DNA of 64,000 nt from CAYVIB01 sp964451365 (lineage in GTDB: Bacteria; Pseudomonadota; Gammaproteobacteria; Pseudomonadales; Cellvibrionaceae), in the NCBI GenBank assembly GCA_964451365.1, contig CAYVIB010000013.1:39504-103503 (forward strand), written 5' to 3'. Position numbers and translations under genes: made by a program. Shown here piece by piece: positions 34,177 to 42,382 of the stretch. Within the stretch, counting starts at the first letter, position 1; every line of letters starts with the position of its first letter. The notes under the pieces are model-generated. The model had not been told where the DNA came from. It saw nothing but the letters and a program-made list of their open reading frames with translations, and searched no databases.

Positions 34177-34953
34177 ATGAGAATAATCAGTCTCTGCGTT
34201 GATGGTATTCATCAGGCAGCGCAACGGGGTCTGTACGACTGGATTGCGGAGCAGGATGCCGACATTATTTGTCTGCAGGACCTGAGGGCACTGGAGTACG
34301 AATTAGACGCTGAAATTTTTCATCCTGAAGGCTATTTTGCCTATTTCTTTGACTCCGGAATCAAGCATTACAACGGAGTGGCCATCTATACCCGCTTTTT
34401 GCCCAAGGCGTTGATTTACGGTTTGGGGTTTTCCAGTGGTGTCGATATGGAAGGCCGGTATCTGCAGATTGACTACGAGCGGTACTCCATCGGCTCCCTG
34501 CTGGCGCCCACCGCCTTTTCCCAGACCGAATCGCAGGAAGTGAAAATCAAGTTTTTCGATGATTTTCAGGCCCTGTTGCACAAGGTTACCCACAAGCGGC
34601 GCAGCTTTATTTTTTGTGGCAGCTGGGCGATGGCGCACACCAAGAAAGACGTGGAAAACTGGCAGAAAAATATCGGCCAGTCCGGCTTTATGGAACACGA
34701 ACAACAGTGGATGGACCAGCTTTTCAATCAGTTGGACTACGCCGACGCGTTTCGCCTGGCGGTGCCTGAGGGGGGTGAATACTCCTGGTGGCCGTCCGGC
34801 AACGTTGGCGAGGGAGACGGCTGGCGAACGGATTATCAGGTGATTTCCGGGGAAATTGCCCGCCGGGTGGAATTCGCGGCGATGTACAAAACCAGGGACT
34901 TCTCCAGTCACCTGCCGGTCATCGTCGATTACGACATTGACGATTTGGTTTGA
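34177..34953 (+). CDS. crc: Crc-like catabolite repression protein (EEP fold, nuclease residues lost)
   Basis: The 258-residue protein has the endonuclease/exonuclease/phosphatase fold and aligns in order with Pseudomonas Crc: MRIIS, RGLYDWIAEQDADIICLQD, YADAFRLAVPEGGEYSWWP and IVDYD. Active-site residues of true exonuclease III are replaced: the first Asn-x-Asn site reads CVDG, LQE reads LQD, GDFN reads CGSWA, and the terminal SDH reads SSH. This matches Crc, which is not a nuclease but works with Hfq in translational repression of catabolic mRNAs. It sits beside pyrE, as in Pseudomonas. Whether it works as Crc outside Pseudomonas is not shown. Confidence 0.85.
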   Translation: MRIISLCVDGIHQAAQRGLYDWIAEQDADIICLQDLRALEYELDAEIFHPEGYFAYFFDSGIKHYNGVAIYTRFLPKALIYGLGFSSGVDMEGRYLQIDYERYSIGSLLAPTAFSQTESQEVKIKFFDDFQALLHKVTHKRRSFIFCGSWAMAHTKKDVENWQKNIGQSGFMEHEQQWMDQLFNQLDYADAFRLAVPEGGEYSWWPSGNVGEGDGWRTDYQVISGEIARRVEFAAMYKTRDFSSHLPVIVDYDIDDLV

Positions 34954-35010
34954 CCTGATTTTTACATATTTAAAATAAGATTAGCTCTGCCCTTCTTACA
35001 GATAAACATT

Positions 35011-35841
35011 ATGAAAACAAAAGGTTCGCTTTTAATCGCCGGATTGATGCTAATGGCCTCCTGTGGAAAAAACCCCGGCGACTTGCGCAATACCGGGGAG
35101 GCAGTCGATAAACAGGCAAACACTGAATATGGCAGCTGGGTAAGTATTTTTAACGGCGAAAATCTGGAAGGCTGGACGCCCAAATTCACCGGCTTCGAGC
35201 CGGGGGAAAATTACAAGAATACCTTTCGGGTTGAAGACGGAAAGCTCGTTGTTTCCTACGACGAGTACGACTCCTTTAACGGTGAATTCGGTCACCTCTT
35301 TTACCGGGACAGGCTTTCCCACTATCGGGTCCGGCTGGAATACCGCTTTGTGGGTGAACAGGCTCCCGATAGCCCGGAGTGGGCGATTCGCAACAACGGG
35401 ATAATGCTGCACAGCCAGGACCCGCTCACCATGCGAATTGACCAGGCTTTTCCCGTAAGCATTGAAACCCAGTATCTGGGTGGGTTGGGAGAAGGCGAGC
35501 GTTCCACCGGTAACATGTGCTCGCCTGGATCGCATGTCGTTATCGACGGCGAACTGGTGAAGGATCACTGTGTTCTTTCCACTTCCCAAACTTACCACGG
35601 CGATCAGTGGGTGAAAGCGGAAGTGGAGGTTCGTGGTAGTGAGTCGATCAAACACTACATCAACGGCGAGGAAGTCTTTAGCCTGACTCATCCGGAATAC
35701 GATGCCGACGATCCCGACGCTAAAAAATTTATTACCGTCGATAATAAATTGATTCGCAACGGCTACATCGCCTTGCAGGCGGAAACCCACCCTACCGAGT
35801 TTCGCAACATCGAGTTAATGTTGCTCGATCCGAACGAATAG
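35011..35841 (+). CDS. DUF1080 (3-keto-disaccharide hydrolase-like) lipoprotein
   Basis: The 276-residue protein has a lipoprotein signal ending LMASC (Cys18). The DUF1080 fold has the hallmarks WVSIFNGENLEGWTPK, FGHLFYRD and NNGIMLHSQDP. DUF1080 is a concanavalin-like beta-sandwich; some members hydrolyse 3-keto-glycosides, others only bind. It should be attached to a membrane facing the periplasm or the outside. It lies between crc and argH with its stop codon only 1 bp from the argH stop (convergent). The exact substrate is unknown. Confidence 0.8.
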   Translation: MKTKGSLLIAGLMLMASCGKNPGDLRNTGEAVDKQANTEYGSWVSIFNGENLEGWTPKFTGFEPGENYKNTFRVEDGKLVVSYDEYDSFNGEFGHLFYRDRLSHYRVRLEYRFVGEQAPDSPEWAIRNNGIMLHSQDPLTMRIDQAFPVSIETQYLGGLGEGERSTGNMCSPGSHVVIDGELVKDHCVLSTSQTYHGDQWVKAEVEVRGSESIKHYINGEEVFSLTHPEYDADDPDAKKFITVDNKLIRNGYIALQAETHPTEFRNIELMLLDPNE

Positions 35842-35842
35842 T

Positions 35843-37243
35843 TCAGCCGCGGGTACTCAGGGCTTTTTTGGCATTGCCCACCGCCCGCCTGACTTGTTCG
35901 GGCGCCGTGCCGCCAATGTGGTTGCGCGCGGCAACCGAACCCTCCAGCGTCAGCACATCGAATACATCCGCGTCAATTTGACCGGAAAATTGTTGCAGTT
36001 CCCGCAACGTCATTTCCGATAAATCCTTGTTATGGCTTACACCGTAAGCCACGGACTTGCCGACAATTTCGTGTGAATCGCGAAATGGAATCCCCTTGCG
36101 CACCAGGTAATCCGCCAGATCCGTGGCGGTGGAAAAGCCGCGTTTTGCCGCCGCCTTCATTACCTCGGGTTTGGCTTTTATCGCCGGCACCATGTCGGCA
36201 AAGGCGCGCAGGCAGTCCTTGACGGTGTCGATGGTGTCGAAAACCGGTTCCTTGTCTTCCTGATTGTCCTTGTTGTAAGCCAGCGGTTGTGACTTCATCA
36301 GTGTGAGCAGGCTGACCAGATGGCCGTTGACCCGGCCGGTTTTCCCCCGCACCAGCTCCGGCACATCCGGGTTTTTCTTTTGCGGCATGATGGACGAACC
36401 CGTACAGAAACGGTCCGGCAGCTCGATAAAGTTGAACTGCGCCGACGTCCACAACACCAGTTCCTCGCTGGCGCGCGACAGGTGCGTCATCAGCAGTGCG
36501 GCAAAGGAAGCGAATTCAATGGCGAAATCCCGGTCACTGACGGAATCGAGAGAGTTGGCGGTGGGGGCCGAGAAACCCAGCAGCGCCGCTGTCTGCGCAC
36601 GGTCGATGGGGTAGGTGGTACCCGCCAGTGCGGCGGCGCCCAGCGGGCATTGGTTGACGCGCTTGCGGCAGTCCATCAACCGGCTGTAGTCGCGCTCCAG
36701 CATTTCGTACCAGGCCAGCAGGTGGTGACCGAACGTCACCGGTTGCGCGGTCTGCAAATGGGTGAAGCCGGGCATAATTGTCGCGGCTTCCTTTTCCGCC
36801 AGTTCCAGCAGGCCCCGTTGCAGGCGGGTCAGTTCAACGGCAATCGCATCAATCTCGTCACGCAGGTACAGGCGGATATCGGTTGCCACCTGATCATTGC
36901 GGGAGCGGCCGGTATGCAGCTTTTTCCCAGTAATACCGATGCGTTTGGTCAGCTCCGCCTCGATATTCATGTGCACATCCTCGAGCGAAACAGACCACTG
37001 GAAGCGCCCGGCCTCAATATCCGCCCGGATTGACTCCAGCCCTTCGATAATGGCTGTTTTCTCATCCTCGCTGAGCACACCCACCGACGACAGCATGGTG
37101 GCGTGGGCAATGGAACCGGCGATATCGTGGTGGTACAGGCGCTGGTCAAAACTGACCGAGGCGGTAAATCGCTCCACGAATGCGTCCGTCGCTTCGCTGA
37201 ACCGTCCGCCCCAGGGTTTTGCCGCGTTATCTTCTTTGCTCAT
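35843..37243 (-). CDS. argH: Argininosuccinate lyase
   Basis: The 466-residue protein starts MSKEDNAAKPWGGRFSEATD and carries the fumarase/aspartase signature GSSIMPQKKNPD (about residues 280-291). It splits argininosuccinate to arginine and fumarate in the last step of arginine synthesis. The frame is open to 37291, but the ATG at 37243 gives the family N-terminus. It diverges from algZ, and the 5' ends are very close, so promoters must overlap. Confidence 0.95.
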   Translation of the reverse strand: MSKEDNAAKPWGGRFSEATDAFVERFTASVSFDQRLYHHDIAGSIAHATMLSSVGVLSEDEKTAIIEGLESIRADIEAGRFQWSVSLEDVHMNIEAELTKRIGITGKKLHTGRSRNDQVATDIRLYLRDEIDAIAVELTRLQRGLLELAEKEAATIMPGFTHLQTAQPVTFGHHLLAWYEMLERDYSRLMDCRKRVNQCPLGAAALAGTTYPIDRAQTAALLGFSAPTANSLDSVSDRDFAIEFASFAALLMTHLSRASEELVLWTSAQFNFIELPDRFCTGSSIMPQKKNPDVPELVRGKTGRVNGHLVSLLTLMKSQPLAYNKDNQEDKEPVFDTIDTVKDCLRAFADMVPAIKAKPEVMKAAAKRGFSTATDLADYLVRKGIPFRDSHEIVGKSVAYGVSHNKDLSEMTLRELQQFSGQIDADVFDVLTLEGSVAARNHIGGTAPEQVRRAVGNAKKALSTRG

Positions 37244-37314
37244 AGTTGTTGTGCTACTTTTTTGTAGGGTGCCAATTGAATTGTCGGGCATTATACAGAA
37301 ATACAGAAGCGACC

Positions 37315-38394
37315 TTGCAAAGGAGAATCACAATCAAATTCCTGAACGCGCCAGACAGCCACGGGGATTTCCTGCCGGACCTTTGCAACCTGCAAGCCGT
37401 GTTCACGCTTATTGTTGTGGGTGAGCTGCTTGCTTTTGCCCTGGTAATCGCGGCCGACGGATTAAACGGTTTTACCTGGCTGCGCTTCGGCATGGTCTCC
37501 TTTATCATCCTCTGGATCACTTTATGCAGCGCGGCACTGCTGTGCGCCCTGCGGCCGTGGTTAAACCGCCAGAACTCGATCAAGGCAGGCGCCGTCAGTT
37601 ATGTCGTGGTGCTGCTTTTGACAGTATTCTTTTCCACTGTCGGTGGATGGATTCAGGTTTCCACGCTGTCCCTGGATATGGACCTGATTGTCAGCAACCT
37701 GATTGTCGCCGCCATCTTCGCTGGTGTCGCCCTGCGTCACTTTTATCTTCAGCAGCAACTCAGAAACCAGCAACAGGCGGAGTTGAATTCGCGGATCCAG
37801 GCGCTGCAGTCGAGAATCCGCCCCCACTTTTTATTTAACAGCATGAACAGCATCGCCAGCCTGATCGAGGTGGACCCGAAGGCGGCGGAACGGCTGGTGG
37901 TGGACCTGGCGCATCTTTTTCGCGCCAGCCTCAATGCGCCGGGGCTGGTCTCCCTGAAAGATGAAATCGCCCTGTGCGAGAAATTTGTCGATATCGAACA
38001 GCTGCGCCTGAGCCACCGCTTGCGTGTGGAGTGGGAAAAACGTGGTGGTTTCGAAGAGCAAAATATACCCAGCCTGTTGCTGCAGCCGTTGGTGGAAAAC
38101 GCCATCTACCATGGTATTCAACCCCGCTCCGGGGGGGGGGTGGTCAAAATTGCCATCGCGGTTGACAACCGATATGTCACCCTTTCCGTCACCAACCCGC
38201 TCAGTCTTCCCTCGAGCAGCGACAGTATTTCGTTTGTTGCCGAGAAACCGGGGCACGGCATCGCGCTCGATAACATCCGCCACCGCTTGGCCGCCCACTA
38301 TGGCGGTGCGGCTTCTCTTGTGATTTCGCGGGAAAATGGCGAATTTAATGTAATTGTGCGTTATCCCTCAATCGGGGCGAAAGTCAGCGCCTAA
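37315..38394 (+). CDS. algZ: AlgZ/LytS-type sensor histidine kinase
   Basis: The 359-residue product (from the TTG at 37315) has four membrane helices (first near LQAVFTLIVVGELLAFALV). A His_kinase domain carries the phospho-acceptor in RPHFLFNSMNSIASLI, and an HATPase has PLVENAIYHGI. This matches AlgZ/FimS, partner of AlgR in Pseudomonas; algR follows after 36 bp. The start is uncertain. AAAGGAG at 37319-37325 has no ATG, GTG or TTG in this frame at proper distance downstream, only ATC at 37333. TTGs at 37246 and 37315 are the other options. A G10 tract lies inside the ATP-binding domain. Confidence 0.85.
   Translation: MQRRITIKFLNAPDSHGDFLPDLCNLQAVFTLIVVGELLAFALVIAADGLNGFTWLRFGMVSFIILWITLCSAALLCALRPWLNRQNSIKAGAVSYVVVLLLTVFFSTVGGWIQVSTLSLDMDLIVSNLIVAAIFAGVALRHFYLQQQLRNQQQAELNSRIQALQSRIRPHFLFNSMNSIASLIEVDPKAAERLVVDLAHLFRASLNAPGLVSLKDEIALCEKFVDIEQLRLSHRLRVEWEKRGGFEEQNIPSLLLQPLVENAIYHGIQPRSGGGVVKIAIAVDNRYVTLSVTNPLSLPSSSDSISFVAEKPGHGIALDNIRHRLAAHYGGAASLVISRENGEFNVIVRYPSIGAKVSA
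38131..38140 (+). repeat. G10 homopolymer inside algZ
   Basis: Ten consecutive G residues encode the Gly-rich turn after NAIYHGIQPRS. The tract is in frame here. Slippage by one base would truncate the kinase before the end of its ATP-binding domain. See the findings. Confidence 0.9.
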
Positions 38395-38430
38395 ACTAAA
38401 ATAATGAAAGAGAGAAACCGGGTAATAAAC

Positions 38431-39174
38431 ATGCATGTCCTAATCGTTGATGATGAACCCCTGGCCCGTCAGCGACTGGCGCGGATGGTGGCTGCGCTGG
38501 ACGGCTATGAGGTGGTGGGTGAGGCGGCCGACGGTGCGGAAGCCGTGGACGCAATTGAAAAGCTGGACCCGGACATCGTGCTGTTGGATATCCGTATGCC
38601 CGGTGAGGACGGGCTTGCGGCGGCGAAACTAATATCCGATATGACCGATCCTCCCGCCGTGATCTTTTGCACCGCCTACGATCAATACGCCCTGCAAGCA
38701 TTCGAAACCCTGGCGGTGGGCTATCTGTTAAAACCCGTACAGGAAGAGCAGCTTGTGGCGACGCTGGAAAAAGCCACCCGCCTGAACAAGGTGCAAAGAT
38801 CTGCACTGGAGGAAAAGCCGGGTAAGGCCGAGCCCAACGCGCAGCGCCAGCATATATCCGCCAAAACCCGCCGCGGGCTGGAGCTTATCCCGATCAGCGA
38901 CATCCATTGTTTTATCGCCGATCAAAAATATGTCACCGTCGTCCATCGGAGCGGAGAAACACTGATCGATGACACGCTCAAGGAGTTGGAACAAGAATTT
39001 CCTGAGCGTTTCGTGCGCATCCACCGCAATGCCCTGGTCGCCGTCAAGGAAATTGAAGGCATGGAAAGAGCCGGTGGCGGTCATTACGAAATTAAGTTGA
39101 AGACGTCAGAATTCCGTCCGGTTGTCAGTCGGCGTCATGTGGCCGACGTTAAGGATATGTTGATGCGTCTCTGA
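38431..39174 (+). CDS. algR: AlgR-type LytTR response regulator
   Basis: The 247-residue protein has a REC domain with acidic pocket DDE, phospho-acceptor Asp53 (LLDIRMP) and Lys101 (LLKPV). A LytTR DNA-binding domain spans about residues 135-246 (RRGLELIPISDIHCFIADQKY). It starts MHVLIVDDEPLARQRL as Pseudomonas AlgR does. The frame is open to an ATG at 38404, but the family start is 38431. In Pseudomonas AlgR controls alginate, twitching and fimU-type genes; targets here cannot be read from sequence. hemC follows after 95 bp. Confidence 0.92.
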   Translation: MHVLIVDDEPLARQRLARMVAALDGYEVVGEAADGAEAVDAIEKLDPDIVLLDIRMPGEDGLAAAKLISDMTDPPAVIFCTAYDQYALQAFETLAVGYLLKPVQEEQLVATLEKATRLNKVQRSALEEKPGKAEPNAQRQHISAKTRRGLELIPISDIHCFIADQKYVTVVHRSGETLIDDTLKELEQEFPERFVRIHRNALVAVKEIEGMERAGGGHYEIKLKTSEFRPVVSRRHVADVKDMLMRL

Positions 39175-39269
39175 GCCAACGAGGCGCCGCAGTTATCTCT
39201 TTGCCGGATTCCACGTTCCGGTCTGTTATCATTCCCCCCAACCAAGACCTATCCCGGGGGCAATACCGA

Positions 39270-40199
39270 ATGAATACTTTGCGTATCGCGACCCGCCAGA
39301 GTGCGCTCGCGCTCTGGCAGGCCGAATTTGTTAAGAGCCAGTTGCAACGCTTTCATCCCGATCTCGCCGTCGAACTGGTGCCCCTGGTGAGCCGGGGGGA
39401 TAAAATCCTGGATGTTCCCCTGGCGAAAATCGGCGGCAAGGGCCTGTTCGTCAAAGAGCTTGAACACGCGCTTCTGGAAGGCACGGCGGACATTGCTGTC
39501 CATTCCATGAAGGACGTGCCGATGGAGTTCCCCGAGGGGCTCGGCCTCGCCGTGATTTGCGAGCGGGAAGATCCGCGCGATGCCTGGGTATCGAATAAAT
39601 ATCCTTCTCCGGATTCACTTCCGGGGGGCGGCGTGGTGGGAACTTCAAGCCTGCGCCGACAGAGCCAGCTGCTGGCGGCGCGACCGGACCTGGAAGTGAC
39701 TTTCCTGCGCGGCAACGTCAACACCCGCTTGGCAAAACTGGATGCGGGTGAGTACGACGCCATCGTGCTGGCGGCGGCCGGTTTGAAACGCCTTGAAATG
39801 AGCGATCGTATCGCCAGCTATCTTTCGGTCGAGCAGAGCCTGCCGGCCGGGGGGCAGGGAGCCATCGGCATCGAATGTCGGGTGGACGACGAAGCCACGC
39901 GTGAATTACTGGCCCCTCTTCATCATCCACTGACTGCCGAACAACTAACCGCTGAACGCGCCGTCGTACGCCGGCTGGAAGGTGGTTGCCAGGTGCCGAT
40001 CGGTTCCTACGCCATTCATCGCGATGGAGAACTGTGGTTGCGCGGTTTGGTGGCAAACCCGGAGGGGCATGAAGTGATCCGTGGCGAAATCAGTGGCAAA
40101 CCCGAGGACGCCGATGCCATGGGAATCGAGCTGGCGGAACGTCTTTTGAAAGCCGGAGCGGACCGAATCCTGCAGGCGGTTTATGGCCAACAGGTTTAA
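39270..40199 (+). CDS. hemC: Hydroxymethylbilane synthase (porphobilinogen deaminase)
   Basis: The 309-residue protein starts MNTLRIATRQSALALWQAEF. It has the substrate loop VGTSSLRRQSQLLAARPD and cofactor-binding Cys240 in GGCQVPIGSY. It joins four porphobilinogens via a dipyrromethane cofactor. The frame opens at 39201, but the conserved start is the ATG at 39270. It overlaps hemD by 17 bp, so translation is coupled. Confidence 0.96.
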   Translation: MNTLRIATRQSALALWQAEFVKSQLQRFHPDLAVELVPLVSRGDKILDVPLAKIGGKGLFVKELEHALLEGTADIAVHSMKDVPMEFPEGLGLAVICEREDPRDAWVSNKYPSPDSLPGGGVVGTSSLRRQSQLLAARPDLEVTFLRGNVNTRLAKLDAGEYDAIVLAAAGLKRLEMSDRIASYLSVEQSLPAGGQGAIGIECRVDDEATRELLAPLHHPLTAEQLTAERAVVRRLEGGCQVPIGSYAIHRDGELWLRGLVANPEGHEVIRGEISGKPEDADAMGIELAERLLKAGADRILQAVYGQQV

Positions 40200-40989
40200 C
40201 CGGCGCATTCTCGCCTGCCGGCCAGCGGAGCAAAATATTCACTGGCGGCAAAAGCTGGAGCAGGCAGGGTTCGAGGTGCTCGACATTCCCATGATGGAAA
40301 TTACTGAGCTGACGGATAACGAGTCAGTACGGAAAATCAAGAACCGCATTCTCCAGCTCGATACCTATGACGGAATCATTTTCGTCAGCCAGAATGCGGT
40401 TGCGGCGGCTTTTGACTGGATCGAGAATTATTGGCCACAACTTCCGGTAAATATCCGTTTTTACGCTGTCGGAAAAAAAACCATGGAAGTTATAGAACAA
40501 CGTGCCACGCGCATTGATTCCGCCTTGAGCTGCGGTGCCATTGCGGCAACTACCTGCGTAACGATGGACAGCGAAGCCCTGCTGGCACAGCTTACGCAAC
40601 AAACGGAAATAAAGAACAAAAAATTCTTGATTTGTCGGGGAGTCGGCGGCCGGCCCTTGATGGGGGACGAGCTTACCCGAGCGGGTGCGAAAGTGGATTA
40701 CTGTGAGCTCTACCGGCGCCGGCTTCCGGCCACTGCAGTGGATAAAATCAATCAAGTTACGTTCGATACGGCGCGGGACGTATTCCCGGTTTTCAGCGGC
40801 GAAACGCTGGACAACCTGATTACTGTACTAAAACAAAGTAAAGTTGCAAACTGGGCAAGCATTCCCGTTTTGGTGCCGGGAAAACGCGTTGCCGAAAAAG
40901 CGCGTGCAAGCGGCTTTGCCCAGGTAGTTGCCGCCGAAAACGCAACAGATGAAGCCATGTTAAACACGCTGATTGAATTTATTTCCTGA
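40183..40989 (+). CDS. hemD: Uroporphyrinogen-III synthase
   Basis: The 268-residue protein has the weakly conserved HemD fold: RILACRPAEQNIHWRQKLEQ at the start, GIIFVSQNAVAAAF, and in the middle FLICRGVGGRPLMGDEL. It closes hydroxymethylbilane to uroporphyrinogen III. Low sequence conservation is normal for the family, but position after hemC and before hemX makes the call firm. The start ATG lies inside the 3' end of hemC. Confidence 0.9.
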   Translation: MANRFNRRILACRPAEQNIHWRQKLEQAGFEVLDIPMMEITELTDNESVRKIKNRILQLDTYDGIIFVSQNAVAAAFDWIENYWPQLPVNIRFYAVGKKTMEVIEQRATRIDSALSCGAIAATTCVTMDSEALLAQLTQQTEIKNKKFLICRGVGGRPLMGDELTRAGAKVDYCELYRRRLPATAVDKINQVTFDTARDVFPVFSGETLDNLITVLKQSKVANWASIPVLVPGKRVAEKARASGFAQVVAAENATDEAMLNTLIEFIS

Positions 40990-41026
40990 GCCTGATTTCG
41001 AACCTATTTATTTTCGAGAAAAGAAC

Positions 41027-42382
41027 ATGACTGAAAAAGAAGAGCAGAAGAGGTTGCCGGATCCAAGTTCCCGGGACACGGCGGGCGAACCGGAGACAGA
41101 TAAGGAAAAAGCCGAAAAAAATGAAACGGCCTCCGCGGAGTCTTTCGAAGAACCTGTCAAAACAGAAGATCACGCTGGTGAAAAAAGTGAAAGCGACAAA
41201 TTAACTTCCCCGGCGGAAACACCTGCTGAGGAACCTAGCCCCACCGTTACCAAACCGAGAAGATCCCGAAAGACAAAACCAGCTTCCGGCAGCGAGCCAC
41301 CGGAAAGTTCAAGCCGCGTGAGTTTTTATTTTTTGCTGATTTTAATAGCCGCGCTGTGTGGCGTACTGGTGTATGGCGCTTACTGGTTTTGGGATCATTA
41401 CAATTCGAGTGAACAATCCCGAACTTCTTCCATCGACGAATTAAGGCAGCAAATTGAAAGCCAGCAACAGTCCCTCGCCGCTATTGAAAACTCGCAGGAC
41501 CGAATTGCGAACAACCTGAGGCAACAGCTCTCGCAGACCCAGCAACGGTTGCAGGCTGCCGAGCAGCGCTTGGCCGCGCAAAACAAACGGTTGTTGTCCA
41601 TGTCCACTGTCTCACGCGAGGACTGGCAACTGGCGGAAGCGGAATACTTATTGAAACTCGCCAACCAGCGGGTATTGATTGAGCGTAGCGCCGAAGGCGC
41701 GGACGCCCTGCTAAGCGAAGCCGATGTCATCCTGCGGGATCTGGCGGACCCGGATCTCTTCCCGTTGCGTCAAGCCATCGCCGATGATCTTGCACAGCTC
41801 CGGCTGGTCAGGGAGATCGATGTTGAAGGTATATATCTCGCGCTTCAGGCACTGGCTTCCCGCGTCGATGACCTTCCCATACGTCCCACCCGTGAACAAT
41901 TATTGGGTGAGGACGCCGAGAAGGAGTCGGTGTCCGGTGAGGAGCAAAACCGGGCTGAAGAAGGCTGGTGGTCCGGGCTGAAAAACAGTTTCAGCCGCTT
42001 TATCGGCGATACCGACAGATATATCCGCGTGCGGGATCATTCGGTAAAACCCCGACCCATGTTGCCGCCGGATTCAGAGGAATACCTGCAACAAAATTTA
42101 CGCTTGATTCTACAGCGGGCCCAGCTCGCCCTGTTGCGCGAACAGCAAAAAATCTACACCGGCAGCCTTGAGCAGGCCCGGGAGTGGGTGACTCAATACT
42201 ATCCACCTTCAGAGGAAGCGCAAAAATTCCGCCGGCAAATCGAGGAGTTGAAGAGTCGGGAAATTGTTCGCGAACTTCCGGATATTACCCAGTCACTGGA
42301 ACTGGTTCACGCCTACATCGATAAATTGCACCGCCTCGACGGAGTTGAACCGTCCGTTGACCATTCCGGGGAGCAGCAATGA
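41027..42382 (+). CDS. hemX: HemX, inner-membrane protein of the hem operon
   Basis: The 451-residue protein has an acidic, repetitive N-terminal region (residues 1-98), one membrane helix (99-121), a coiled coil (about 128-185) and a conserved periplasmic domain with SREDWQLAEAEYLLKLANQRV. The frame extends to 40973 inside hemD, but the ATG at 41027 gives the usual hydrophilic N-terminus. HemX was once called a uroporphyrinogen methylase; that is not supported by its sequence here. It overlaps hemY by 4 bp. Confidence 0.88.
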   Translation: MTEKEEQKRLPDPSSRDTAGEPETDKEKAEKNETASAESFEEPVKTEDHAGEKSESDKLTSPAETPAEEPSPTVTKPRRSRKTKPASGSEPPESSSRVSFYFLLILIAALCGVLVYGAYWFWDHYNSSEQSRTSSIDELRQQIESQQQSLAAIENSQDRIANNLRQQLSQTQQRLQAAEQRLAAQNKRLLSMSTVSREDWQLAEAEYLLKLANQRVLIERSAEGADALLSEADVILRDLADPDLFPLRQAIADDLAQLRLVREIDVEGIYLALQALASRVDDLPIRPTREQLLGEDAEKESVSGEEQNRAEEGWWSGLKNSFSRFIGDTDRYIRVRDHSVKPRPMLPPDSEEYLQQNLRLILQRAQLALLREQQKIYTGSLEQAREWVTQYYPPSEEAQKFRRQIEELKSREIVRELPDITQSLELVHAYIDKLHRLDGVEPSVDHSGEQQ

